A stretch of DNA of 64,000 nucleotides, taken from positions 2,976,001-3,040,000 of the forward strand of contig NZ_CP102173.1 in NCBI RefSeq assembly GCF_024584515.1. Reading direction: 5' to 3'. The notes under the pieces were generated by a model, which worked only from the letters and a program-made list of their open reading frames with translations, made no database searches and had not been told where the DNA came from. A program made the translations under genes and the position numbers. This DNA is from Aeromicrobium wangtongii (GTDB lineage: Bacteria; Actinomycetota; Actinomycetes; Propionibacteriales; Nocardioidaceae). Below are positions 45,564-56,668 of the stretch, one piece after another; the first letter of the stretch is position 1; every line of letters begins with the position of its first letter.

Positions 45564-45641
45564 GTGGTGACGGACCCCGTCGGTCATCTCGGCACGCGGC
45601 CGCGGCCCTCACCGGCACGTGCCGAAGGACACAGCCGCCGC

Positions 45642-47156
<1,515 letters not shown>

Positions 47157-47159
47157 TCA

Positions 47160-47165
47160 ACCATA
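47160..47165 (-). promoter_or_regulatory. -10 hexamer TATGGT of guaB
   Basis: Minus-strand TATGGT, spacer TGAGGA, ATG at 47153. The GAGGA in the spacer is too close to the start to act as a ribosome site. Confidence 0.5.
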
Positions 47166-47246
47166 TCCCTGCCCCGAAGCGCTCCCCGACGGCCCATTAG
47201 CATCCCGTGATGACGCTGAGAAGGGCCCCAAGCGGGTAGGGGGATG

Positions 47247-47265
47247 TCCCGGACCGGGATAGGCT
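47247..47265 (+). promoter_or_regulatory. Palindrome and -10 of the TetR gene (autoregulatory operator)
   Basis: TCCCGGACCGGGA (47247-47259, perfect 6-bp arms around one A) directly abuts TAGGCT (47260-47265), which is 6 nt before the ATG at 47272. A TetR dimer bound here would block its own promoter and possibly guaB, 94 nt away on the other strand. Confidence 0.55.
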
Positions 47266-47271
47266 GACCCA

Positions 47272-47880
47272 ATGGAACGCAAGCCTGGGCGCCCGCGCGC
47301 CCTCACGGTCGACGCCATCGCCGCAGCCGCGCTGGACGATGGAATCGCGACCTTCAGCATGCCCTCGGTCGCGCGCCGACTGGGCGTCGCCCACTCGGGC
47401 CTCTACCGCTACGTGACCGACCGCGACGATCTGCTCGTGCGCGCTCTCGACCAAGCGTTCTTGTCCACGACCTGGCCCGACACCGATCAGCCCTGGGACG
47501 ACCTCCTGCGCGAGATCGGCATGGCCGTGTGGCGGGCCTGTGGCCTGCACCCGGGCCTGGACCGCGCCTCCCAGATGGCCCCCAAGCCCTCCCCGGCCCT
47601 GCTGGAGAAGATGGACGCCTGGATCGCCGAGCTGCACCGGCAGCAGTTCTCGATGGAGGACGCCGCCGTGGCCGTCGAGTTCATCATCGCGCAGGCGCTG
47701 GACAGCTCCTCGCAGATGGCACGGCTGTCCCGCATGGACAAGTCCCACGTGCGCCGCGAGGACATCCCCGTCCTGGAGGCCTACAACAACGACGAGGTCT
47801 GGGCCGGCCGCGGCCTCTACGACCGCAAGGTCGACATCTTCCTGGCCGGTCTGTCGACCCGCCGCACCGAGTCGGTCTAG
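47272..47880 (+). CDS. TetR-family transcriptional regulator
   Basis: 202 aa. N-terminal helix-turn-helix 'TVDAIAAAALDDGIATFSMPSVARRLGVAHSGLYRYVTDRDDLLVRALDQAF' (residues about 10-62), with the rest a helical effector/dimer domain. Ligand and targets unknown. Divergent from guaB. It ends at a strong two-way terminator shared with the siderophore-binding lipoprotein gene. Confidence 0.92.
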   Translation: MERKPGRPRALTVDAIAAAALDDGIATFSMPSVARRLGVAHSGLYRYVTDRDDLLVRALDQAFLSTTWPDTDQPWDDLLREIGMAVWRACGLHPGLDRASQMAPKPSPALLEKMDAWIAELHRQQFSMEDAAVAVEFIIAQALDSSSQMARLSRMDKSHVRREDIPVLEAYNNDEVWAGRGLYDRKVDIFLAGLSTRRTESV

Positions 47881-47883
47881 AAA

Positions 47884-47924
47884 CACCACGACGGCCGACG
47901 AGCATCTCGTCGGCCGTCGTGGTG
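47884..47924. terminator. Bidirectional terminator, 19-bp perfect stem
   Basis: Arms CACCACGACGGCCGACGAG (47884-47902) and its exact complement (47906-47924) with a 3-nt loop lie between the convergent TetR (stop 47880) and substrate-binding-protein (stop 47940) genes. Confidence 0.92.
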
Positions 47925-47939
47925 ACGGGCGGTTGACGC

Positions 47940-48926
47940 CTAGAGCTGCTTCTCCAGGTCGTCGACCAGACGGTCCATCAGGTCGGCGTAGGCCTGGTAG
48001 CTCGGCGGTGCGACCGAGGACCACGGGACGTAGGCGTCGTTCTTGGCCGCGTCGAGCGTGGCGAAGACCTTCTCGCCGTCGAGCAGCTTCAGGCCCGCCT
48101 CGCCGATGCGGTCGTCGTACAGGAAGATGTCGGCCGGGTACTTGTCGGCATTCTCCCAGCTCAGCGACTCGAAGTAGCCGCCCTCGTCCGGGTTGTCCGG
48201 GATGGTCAGCGGCAGACCGAGCTCGTCGACCCAGTACGACAGATCGGGGCTGACCTTGGGGTTGGAGACGTAGTAGTAGTCCTTGGCTGCGGAGCCGGCC
48301 AGGATCGTGCGGTCACCCAGCTCGGCCGAGATCTTCTTGACCCGGTCGCCGGCGGCCGTGAAGGCATCGTGGGTCGCGGTGACCTCGTCCGAGTCCAGGT
48401 CGGCGCCGAGGGCCTCGGCGGCGCGCTCGGTGCTGTCCAGCAGCTCGGGCAACGTCTTGCCGTCGAAGCTCACGACCATGATCGGCGCCAGGTTCTTCAG
48501 CTTCTTGGCCGAAGCCTCGTTCAGGTACCACAGATCGGGCTCGAGGTAGGAGCTCGTGATGATCAGGTCCGGCTTGAGGCCCGCTGCCTTCTGCGCGTCG
48601 ACGTCGCCGTAGTCTCCGCCACCCGTCACGTCCTCGACCGAGTCGATGTCGAGGCCGGCGACCTGCTCGGCGTCCCCATCGGCCTTCAACGGACCGAACA
48701 CGCCGACGATCTTGTCGCCCAGTCCCAGATCGGTGAGGGCCGCGGCCATCGACGACTGGACGAGCAGCCGCTCGGGCATCTCGTCCAGAGCGATCTTGTT
48801 GCCGAGGTCATCGGTGTACGAGAACGCGGCGGTCTCGTCCTTGCCCCCGTCGGAGTCGGATGAACCGCAGGCGGACAGGGTCAGGAGGGCAACAGCAGCC
48901 AGGGCTGCACCGATTCGGCGCTTCAC
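47940..48926 (-). CDS. Iron-siderophore ABC substrate-binding lipoprotein
   Basis: 328 aa. Lipoprotein signal 'MKRRIGAALAAVALLTLSAC' with lipobox LSAC. FecB/FepB-type two-lobed fold: 'FSYTDDLGNKIALDEMPERLLVQSSMAAALTDLGLGDKIVGVFG', 'AGLKPDLIITSSYLEPDLWY' and a long linking helix 'STERAAEALGADLDSDEVTATHDAF'. No permease or ATPase genes are adjacent, so it serves a transporter encoded elsewhere. A near-consensus IdeR box 33 nt upstream supports iron-regulated siderophore uptake. Confidence 0.92.
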   Translation of the reverse strand: MKRRIGAALAAVALLTLSACGSSDSDGGKDETAAFSYTDDLGNKIALDEMPERLLVQSSMAAALTDLGLGDKIVGVFGPLKADGDAEQVAGLDIDSVEDVTGGGDYGDVDAQKAAGLKPDLIITSSYLEPDLWYLNEASAKKLKNLAPIMVVSFDGKTLPELLDSTERAAEALGADLDSDEVTATHDAFTAAGDRVKKISAELGDRTILAGSAAKDYYYVSNPKVSPDLSYWVDELGLPLTIPDNPDEGGYFESLSWENADKYPADIFLYDDRIGEAGLKLLDGEKVFATLDAAKNDAYVPWSSVAPPSYQAYADLMDRLVDDLEKQL

Positions 48927-48958
48927 GGGATCGTTCTCCAGGGGTCGGGGACGGTATG

Positions 48959-48977
48959 CAAGGCAAGCCTAACCTAA
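48959..48977 (-). promoter_or_regulatory. IdeR/DmdR iron box
   Basis: The minus strand reads TTAGGTTAGGCTTGCCTTG; the first 12 nt equal the IdeR consensus TTAGGTTAGGCTAACCTAA exactly, and the second arm matches at 4 of 7. Centred about 42 nt before the lipoprotein start. Confidence 0.88.
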
Positions 48978-49004
48978 TGGCAGGACACTCCGCTCCGTGG
49001 ACCC

Positions 49005-50408
49005 CTACGCGCGGGTGAAGGACACGAGGCGTTGCTGCTCGTCGGCCTCGGCCAGGACGACCGTGACCCGGCCCCCCTCCGGCAGGCCAGCACCCGAGCA
49101 CCGGGCGACGACCGGCGGATGGGTCAGCACGATCTCGCCGCCGTCGTCGTCGGCGCGGATGACGACCGCCTCGAAGGTCTCACCGACCCGTCCCGCGAGC
49201 TCCCAGACCTCCACCAGGTCGATCGCCGCACGATCGGCCGCCGAGGCGCGCTGGTCCGAGGCCGCCATGATCTGGCCGAGGTCCGGCAGGGCGTCCCGCA
49301 CCCAGGTGGGGACCTCGGTCCCGGCGCAGATCGCCAGGCACACCTCGGCGCCGAACCGGTCGACCAGCCGGCGCAGCGGCGCAGTGACGTGTGCGTACGG
49401 CGCCCCGATGCCGGCATGCATGGGCTGCTCGGGCGGCGCGCCGTCGAATCCCTCGTATCCCGCTCCGCGCAGCAACCGGGTCGCCTCTCGCATGAGCGCG
49501 ATCGCCGCCGGCTGGTCGGGGTCGAGGGTCGCCAGCACCTGCGCGGGCGTGGCCGCGTCAGGCACGACGATGCCCAGGGTCCTCGCCGTGGCCCAGAAGG
49601 CGGCCAGCGCCTCCGGGTCGGCGGGCGGAAGCGTGCGCAGGAGACCGACGCCTGCCGTGAGCATGAGCTGAGCGGCAGCCATGCCGGTCAGCAGCGAGAT
49701 CTCGGCATTCCATGCGTCCACGTCGGTGCGGCGCCGCATCCGGACCTTCCACTCCGCTGCCGGGTCGCGCACGACCTCCTGCTCGGGCAGCGCGATCTCG
49801 ATCGCGCCGAGCGAGACCCGCAGGCTCAGGCGGAGTCGGCCCAGGTCACCGAGCGCCTCGACGGACGGGTGCGGGTCGCCGGCGTCGAAGGACGCCTGGA
49901 CGCCGTCGTAGTCCAGCTGGGCGACCGATCTCACCAGCGCACGGCGCACCGAGACGTCGCCGGCCTCCCCGGCCGCGTCGACGTCGATCGTCCACACCGC
50001 CGCGGACCGCACCTGCCCGGCCAGCAGGCTCAGGGCACCCTCGGACAGCTCGGCCGGATGCAGCGGGACGCGTCCGTCCGGCAGGTAGATCGTCTGACCG
50101 CGCTGCCGGGCCTCGACGTCCACGGCGCCACCTGGCGGTATCGCCGTGCCCAGGTCGGCGATCGCGTAGTGGACCCGGAACCCGTCGCCGACCCGCTCGA
50201 GGAACATCGCCTGGTCCAGGTCGCGGGCGCCCGGCGGGTCGATCGTCACGAACGGGATCGACGTGGCGTCCTCCACGTCCGGATCGTGCACGAGCACGCG
50301 TGCGGCGATGGCACGGGCCTCGGCCAGGACGTCGTCCGGGAACCGGTCGCTCTCACCCGGCGGGGGCAGCTCGAGCTCGGCACGCAGGGCGGCGAAGTCA
50401 TGGGGCAC
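49005..50408 (-). CDS. RNB-domain exoribonuclease (RNase II/R-like, short)
   Basis: 467 aa from the GTG at 50408; the frame is open to a TTG at 50423, but that lies inside the groEL terminator. The catalytic Asp cluster 'FVTIDPPGARDLDQAMFLE' (D57, D63, D65) matches RNase II/R D201-D210-type residues. 'HYAIADLGTAIPPGGAVDVEARQRGQTIYLPDGRVPLHP' and 'YAHVTAPLRRLVDRFGAEVC' (APLRR substrate loop) complete the RNB domain. No S1 or cold-shock domains flank it, unlike E. coli RNase R. Cytosolic 3'-5' RNA decay. Confidence 0.9.
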   Translation of the reverse strand: MPHDFAALRAELELPPPGESDRFPDDVLAEARAIAARVLVHDPDVEDATSIPFVTIDPPGARDLDQAMFLERVGDGFRVHYAIADLGTAIPPGGAVDVEARQRGQTIYLPDGRVPLHPAELSEGALSLLAGQVRSAAVWTIDVDAAGEAGDVSVRRALVRSVAQLDYDGVQASFDAGDPHPSVEALGDLGRLRLSLRVSLGAIEIALPEQEVVRDPAAEWKVRMRRRTDVDAWNAEISLLTGMAAAQLMLTAGVGLLRTLPPADPEALAAFWATARTLGIVVPDAATPAQVLATLDPDQPAAIALMREATRLLRGAGYEGFDGAPPEQPMHAGIGAPYAHVTAPLRRLVDRFGAEVCLAICAGTEVPTWVRDALPDLGQIMAASDQRASAADRAAIDLVEVWELAGRVGETFEAVVIRADDDGGEIVLTHPPVVARCSGAGLPEGGRVTVVLAEADEQQRLVSFTRA

Positions 50409-50414
50409 CTTCGA

Positions 50415-50420
50415 AACGTA
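50415..50420 (-). promoter_or_regulatory. -10 hexamer TACGTT of the RNB gene
   Basis: Minus-strand TACGTT, spacer TCGAAG, GTG at 50408; it begins directly after the groEL terminator arm, which supports the shorter start. Confidence 0.5.
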
Positions 50421-50454
50421 CAACGCCCGCCCCGGAGAACCGGGGCGGGCGTTG
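50421..50454 (-). terminator. groEL terminator
   Basis: Perfect 15-bp stem CAACGCCCGCCCCGG (50421-50435) / 50440-50454 with loop AGAA, 14 nt past the groEL stop. Confidence 0.92.
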
Positions 50455-50468
50455 CCGATGAGTGCAGG

Positions 50469-52187
<1,719 letters not shown>

Positions 52188-52481
52188 TCACGAAACGACA
52201 GCGAGAACGTCGCGCGCGGAGAGGATGAGGTACTCCTCGCCCGCGTACTTGACCTCGGTGCCGCCGTACTTGCTGAAGATGACCTTGTCGCCCTCGGCGA
52301 CGTCCAGCGGGACGCGGTTGCCGTTGTCATCGACCCGACCGGGGCCGACCGAGACGACGATGCCTTCCTGCGGCTTCTCCTTGGCGGTGTCCGGGATGAC
52401 GAGTCCGGATGCAGTGGTCTGCTCTGCTTCGACGACCTGGATGACCAGGCGGTCTTCGAGCGGCTTGATGGTGACCGACAC
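52188..52481 (-). CDS. groES: Co-chaperonin GroES
   Basis: 97 aa, normal length. '[46 protein letters not shown]' contains the mobile loop that contacts GroEL, and '[32 protein letters not shown]' is the family end. GTG start with GGGGAGG 6-7 nt upstream. Controlled by the CIRCE elements 80-140 nt upstream. Confidence 0.97.
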   Translation of the reverse strand: MSVTIKPLEDRLVIQVVEAEQTTASGLVIPDTAKEKPQEGIVVSVGPGRVDDNGNRVPLDVAEGDKVIFSKYGGTEVKYAGEEYLILSARDVLAVVS

Positions 52482-52559
52482 GTGTCGACCTCCCCTTTCA
52501 ACGGTGAAACGTTGGACGTTGGTGAGGACGCCGTCGCGGGGGTCGTTCTCACCGGTGAA

Positions 52560-52586
52560 TTGGCACTCTCATGGTGGGAGTGCCAG
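52560..52586. promoter_or_regulatory. CIRCE operator (HrcA site) of groES-groEL
   Basis: TTGGCACTC (52560-52568), 9 nt, GAGTGCCAG (52578-52586): the CIRCE layout with 9-bp arms and 9-nt spacer, differing from TTAGCACTC/GAGTGCTAA by one compensated base pair and one end base. Predicts HrcA repression relieved by heat. Confidence 0.92.
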
Positions 52587-52594
52587 TACCAAAG

Positions 52595-52621
52595 TTAGCA
52601 CTCTCACGAGGCGACTGCTAC
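52595..52621. promoter_or_regulatory. Second, degenerate CIRCE-like element
   Basis: An exact consensus left arm TTAGCACTC (52595-52603), 9 nt, then GACTGCTAC (52613-52621), which matches GAGTGCTAA at 7 of 9. It lies 8 nt from the first element and overlaps the last codons of the MFS gene. Confidence 0.7.
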
Positions 52622-54637
52622 CGGCTCCTGGCCACGTTCTGCGATCTCTTTCAGGAGGCGCTCGATGATGCGCTGGATTGCAGCGTCGATCACCGGTTCG
52701 TCCACGTCGTCGATGCCCTCCAGATGGCCGACGATCCACGTCTTGGCGAACGCACCGAGCTCGTGCATGGCCTCGGTGCCCCTCGGCGTCATCGTGAGAT
52801 CGGCCAGCGAACCGGCCAGGTGCCCCGAGTGCAGCAGGCTCTGGAACGTCGGCTGCAGGACGATCGCCGGCACCCGGTGCGCTTGCGCGACATCGCCCAG
52901 GCTGGCCGGATGGCCCGCCCGGGCACGCCCGTGCACCTCCAGCAGGGCCCAGGTCCGGCCCTCGTCGAGCCCCAGGTCGGCGTCCTGCATGATCTGGAGC
53001 AGCGGGCGGCCGTGGTCGGCGTACACCAGCCGCGCGATGCGCGTGGCCAACCGGTCCTCGGCGCTCGCGGAGTCCGGCATCGCGAAACCCTCCCCCAGAT
53101 CGGCCGCACCGGGCTTGACGCTTCCGTGCAGCGTGACCTGCGGGATCAACAGGGCGATCAGGAGTCCCAGCAGCGCCACGGGCGCCGCCCACACGAAGAC
53201 GTGGTCGAGCGACTCGGCATAGGCATGGACGACCGGCTGGATCGTCTGGTCCGGGAGCTTGTGCAGCGCCGACGGCGTGGACGCGTCCTGGGGTGTCACC
53301 GCTCCCTTGGTCGCCGCGATCGCCTCGGGCAGGCGGCCGGACAAGAAGTTGGAGTACAGCGAGCCGAACACCGCTGCGCCGAACGCACCCCCCAAGGTGC
53401 GGAAGAAGGTGACCGCGGAGGTCGCGACGCCGAGGTCGCGGTAGTCGACGGTGTTCTGCACGATGATGGTCAGTACCTGCATCGATGCCCCGATGCCGAG
53501 GCCCAGCACGAACATCGACCCGGCCTCCTGGAGCGCCGGGCTGCTCTCGTCGAGCCGGCTGAGCAGCAGCAGGCCGATCGCGATGACCGGGGTCCCGACC
53601 ACCGGGAAGATCTTGTACCGCCCGGTCTTGCTGACGATGTTGCCCGAGGTGATCGCGGTGAGCATCAGGCCCAGCACCATCGGCAGCATCCGCACGCCGG
53701 AGTCCATGGCATTCACGCCGTCGACGTACTGCAGGAACGTCGGCAGGAAGGTGATCGAGCCCATCATGGCGAACCCGACGACGAACGAGAGCGCACAGCA
53801 CGTCCAGAACACCCGTTCCTTGAACAGGCGCATCGGCAGGATCGGCTCGATTGCGCGCAGCTCGACCAGCACGAAGATCCCGAGGGCCAGCGCTCCGCCG
53901 GCGAACAGGCCGATGATCGTGGGCGACCCCCACGGGTGCGTGGTGCCGCCCCAGCTGGTCGCCAGCACCAGGCACGTCGAACCGATCGTGATGAACACGA
54001 TCCCGACGTAGTCGATGACCTGGCGACCCTTCGCCCGGACGTTGGGGAGCGTGCGGCCCGCGACCGCGATGACCACCAGGGCGAGCGGCACGTTGATGTA
54101 GAACACCCAGCGCCAGCTCAGGTTGTCGGTGAAGAAACCGCCCAGCAGCGGCCCCAGCACGGTGGTGATGCCGAAGACCGCGCCGAGCGCGCCCTGGTAA
54201 CGGCCACGGTCGCGCAGCGGGATGATGTCGGCGATCAGGGCGGTCGCGGTGACGGTGAGACCGCCGGCACCCAGGCCCTGGAGCGCGCGGGAGCCGATCA
54301 GCCAGCCCATGCCCTGGGCCATGCCGCACAGCGCCGATCCGATGATGAACATCGCGACGGACAGCTGGAAGATCGTCTTGCGACCGAACTGGTCGCCGAA
54401 CTTGCCGATGACGGCCGTGACGACGGTCTGCGCCAGCAGGTAGGACGTCACCACCCACGAGACGTGGTCGCCGCCGCCGAGGTCGCCGACGATCGTGGGC
54501 AGCGCCGTCGACACGACCGTGGAGTCCAGCGCCGCCAGCAGCATCCCCAGCGCGATGGTCAAGAAGGCGACCGTGCGCGCCCGTCCGGTCAGCGTGTGCG
54601 CCTCGGGCGCTCGTTGCTCCGCCATCGCCGTTGCCAT
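52604..54637 (-). CDS. DHA2-family (EmrB/QacA) MFS drug exporter
   Basis: 677 aa; ATG 54637 chosen (ATG 54625 also possible). Fourteen helices in the first 510 residues: 'TLTGRARTVAFLTIALGMLLAALDSTVVSTALPTIVGDLGG' is the DHA2 motif with the membrane Asp, 'GKFGDQFGRKTIFQ' is motif A, and 'ALQGLGAGGLTVTATALIADIIPLRDRGRYQG' is motif B/C. An extra C-terminal cytosolic region of about 160 aa looks like a MarR-like winged helix ('LGLDEGRTWALLEVHGRARAGHPASLGDVAQAHRVPAIVLQPTFQSLLHSGHLA'). Proton-driven export of toxic compounds. Divergent from the methyltransferase. Confidence 0.92.
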   Translation of the reverse strand: MATAMAEQRAPEAHTLTGRARTVAFLTIALGMLLAALDSTVVSTALPTIVGDLGGGDHVSWVVTSYLLAQTVVTAVIGKFGDQFGRKTIFQLSVAMFIIGSALCGMAQGMGWLIGSRALQGLGAGGLTVTATALIADIIPLRDRGRYQGALGAVFGITTVLGPLLGGFFTDNLSWRWVFYINVPLALVVIAVAGRTLPNVRAKGRQVIDYVGIVFITIGSTCLVLATSWGGTTHPWGSPTIIGLFAGGALALGIFVLVELRAIEPILPMRLFKERVFWTCCALSFVVGFAMMGSITFLPTFLQYVDGVNAMDSGVRMLPMVLGLMLTAITSGNIVSKTGRYKIFPVVGTPVIAIGLLLLSRLDESSPALQEAGSMFVLGLGIGASMQVLTIIVQNTVDYRDLGVATSAVTFFRTLGGAFGAAVFGSLYSNFLSGRLPEAIAATKGAVTPQDASTPSALHKLPDQTIQPVVHAYAESLDHVFVWAAPVALLGLLIALLIPQVTLHGSVKPGAADLGEGFAMPDSASAEDRLATRIARLVYADHGRPLLQIMQDADLGLDEGRTWALLEVHGRARAGHPASLGDVAQAHRVPAIVLQPTFQSLLHSGHLAGSLADLTMTPRGTEAMHELGAFAKTWIVGHLEGIDDVDEPVIDAAIQRIIERLLKEIAERGQEPVAVAS

Positions 54638-54708
54638 GGCTAGACGCTGGCACAGGCCCGCCCGGACGTCGCCCGCCAAAGGTCCCGGGCGACCGGCAGA
54701 CTTGGGGC

Positions 54709-55863
54709 ATGGACCCGGAGACGTTCGCCCAGCTCATGACCCCGGCGGGGCAGCAGCTCCTCGCCGAGATCGCCGCGCGGGCCGGCGTCGAGAGCGATCT
54801 CGCCCTGGGCACCCGGTTGCGCAGGACCTACGACCCGGCGCTCGTGGCCGCCGCGGTGACCCAGAACCACCTGCGGGGCAAGGCAGCCGGCAAGTTCGGC
54901 GCGGCCGCCGGGCGCATGTACTTCACCCACGACGCCCTCGAGCAGTCCACCCGGATGCGGGTCGCGCAGCATCGCGCCGAGCGGCTGGCCGCGACCGGCG
55001 CTTCCTCGGTCGTGGATCTCGGCTGCGGCATCGGCGGCGACCTGATCGCGCTGGCCCGAGCCGGGCTCGCGGTCCGCGGGGTCGAGAAGGATCCCGTCCG
55101 GGCCGCGATCGCCGAGGCGAACCTGCGCGCGCTGGGACTGCCCGGCGAGGTGGTCTGCGCCGATGCGCAGGAGGTGTCGATTCGTCCCGACGAGGTCGCC
55201 TTCATCGACCCGGCGCGACGGGACGGACGCGGCCGGACGTTCTCGACCGCCGATCTGCAGCCGCCCTGGGACTGGGTCCGCGAGCTGTTGGCAGGGCGGG
55301 CGGTCGCGAAGGTCATGCCGGGCCTGGCGCACGATGCGGTCCCCGACGGGGTCGAGGCCGAGTGGGTCAGCGACGGCGGGGACCTGGTCGAGGCCTGCCT
55401 GTGGGGCGTGCCGTTCGCCGCAGCAGGCCGCCGCGCCACGGTGCTCCCGTCCGGGGCGGAGCTGGTCGCGACCGGGCGGCCCGCCGAGGTCGGCGACGTC
55501 GGGGCGTACCTGTACGAGCCCGACGACGCGGTCATCCGCGCCGGCCTGGTCGGCGAGCTCGCGGCCATGATCGACGGGCGGCTGCCCGATCCGCACATCG
55601 CCTACGTCAGCTCGGATGCGGCCGTGGAGACGCCGCTGGCCCGCGGGTTCCGGATCGTCCAGGAGCTGCCGTTCCGCGAGAAGCCGCTCAAGGCCGCCCT
55701 GCAGGCCCGGGGCGTCGGGACGCTGACGATCAAGAAGCGCGGCGTCGACATCGTCCCCGAGGAAGTGATCCGCAGGATGAAGCTCAAGGGCAGGAACGAG
55801 GCCATCGTGGTGATGACCCGCGTGCAGGGCCAGGGCCGCGCCTACCTGGTCGAGAGGCTCTAG
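54709..55863 (+). CDS. Class I SAM methyltransferase with THUMP-like C-terminal domain
   Basis: 384 aa; ATG 54709 (CAGACT hexamer 6 nt upstream). The Rossmann core 'SSVVDLGCGIGGDLIALARAGLAVRGVEKDPVRAAIAEANLRALG' (SAM motif I and acidic motif II) and 'VAFIDPARRDGRGR' (DPAR in place of the NPPY/DPPY motif IV). The C-terminal 100 residues ('FREKPLKAALQARGVGTLTIKKRGVDIVPEEVIRRMKLKG') are a THUMP-like domain, suggesting an RNA substrate. Conserved in actinobacteria without an experimentally fixed role, to my knowledge. Confidence 0.9.
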   Translation: MDPETFAQLMTPAGQQLLAEIAARAGVESDLALGTRLRRTYDPALVAAAVTQNHLRGKAAGKFGAAAGRMYFTHDALEQSTRMRVAQHRAERLAATGASSVVDLGCGIGGDLIALARAGLAVRGVEKDPVRAAIAEANLRALGLPGEVVCADAQEVSIRPDEVAFIDPARRDGRGRTFSTADLQPPWDWVRELLAGRAVAKVMPGLAHDAVPDGVEAEWVSDGGDLVEACLWGVPFAAAGRRATVLPSGAELVATGRPAEVGDVGAYLYEPDDAVIRAGLVGELAAMIDGRLPDPHIAYVSSDAAVETPLARGFRIVQELPFREKPLKAALQARGVGTLTIKKRGVDIVPEEVIRRMKLKGRNEAIVVMTRVQGQGRAYLVERL

Positions 55864-55875
55864 CCATGCCCTGGA

Positions 55876-55932
55876 CCAAAATTTGGCCTCTCAGCAACCG
55901 TTTCCCTGCTTCGCATCAACCAAAAGGGTTGA
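55876..55932. promoter_or_regulatory. AT-rich palindromes upstream of pxpABC
   Basis: CCAAAATTTGG (55876-55886) is a perfect 11-bp palindrome apart from its centre base. TCAACCAAAAGGGTTGA (55916-55932) is a 6-bp stem with a 5-nt loop. Both lie in the only AT-rich patch of the neighbourhood, between the methyltransferase stop and the pxpA start. They may be a GntR/LysR-type operator pair or a short terminator plus operator. Confidence 0.4.
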
Positions 55933-55957
55933 TCGGCCGCCAAATCTTGGGGGGCTC

Positions 55958-56668
55958 GTGCGCATCGACCTGAACGCGGACCTCGGTGAGTCGTGGGAGC
56001 GGTGGCGCTCCGGCGAGGACGTCCGCCTGCTGGACGTCGTCACGTCCGCCAATGTGTGCTGCGGTGCATATGCCGGCGACGCCGAGCTCATGCGGGTCAC
56101 CTGCGAGGCGGCGGTCTCGCGCGGCGTGGCGATCGGGGCACAGGTCGGCTACCCCGACCGGGACGGCTTCGGGCGGGTTTTCGTCGACCTGCCACCCGCA
56201 GCCCTGCGCCGCGAGGTCGTGCGCCAGGTGCGGCTGCTGGACGACATCGCGACGTCCGCCGGGGGTGCCGTCACGTACGTCAAGCCGCACGGCGCGCTCT
56301 ACAACACGATCGTCCACCACGAGGAGCACGCCCGGGCCGTGGTCGACGCGATGCTCGACCTGGACGCCCCCCTGCCGCTGCTCGGCCTGCCCGGCTCGCG
56401 AGCGCTGGAGATCGCGGTCGACGCGGGCCTGTCGGTCGTCCACGAGGGCTTCGCCGACCGGGCCTACACCGCCGCAGGACGCCTGGTGCCGCGCAGCGAG
56501 CCGGGTGCCGTCCTGGACGATCCGTCCGCCGTCGCGGCCCAGGCCGTGCGGCTGCACCGCGACGTCGCCTCGATCTGCGTGCACAGCGACTCCCCCGGCG
56601 CGCTCGACCTGGCCCGCGCCGTCCGCATCGCGCTGGAGGGCGCGGGCGCCGAGGTCACGAGCGCCTGA
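55958..56668 (+). CDS. pxpA: 5-oxoprolinase subunit A (LamB/YcsF)
   Basis: 236 aa from the GTG at 55958 with GGGGGG upstream; the frame start at 55883 is not conserved. Signature 'RIDLNADLGESW' at the N-terminus, 'VTSANVCCGAYAGD' (usually SANIACGFHAGD), 'GVAIGAQVGYPDRDGFGR' and 'VTYVKPHGALYNT'. With PxpB and PxpC it cleaves 5-oxoproline to glutamate using ATP. The stop overlaps the pxpB start (TGATG). Confidence 0.95.
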   Translation: MRIDLNADLGESWERWRSGEDVRLLDVVTSANVCCGAYAGDAELMRVTCEAAVSRGVAIGAQVGYPDRDGFGRVFVDLPPAALRREVVRQVRLLDDIATSAGGAVTYVKPHGALYNTIVHHEEHARAVVDAMLDLDAPLPLLGLPGSRALEIAVDAGLSVVHEGFADRAYTAAGRLVPRSEPGAVLDDPSAVAAQAVRLHRDVASICVHSDSPGALDLARAVRIALEGAGAEVTSA

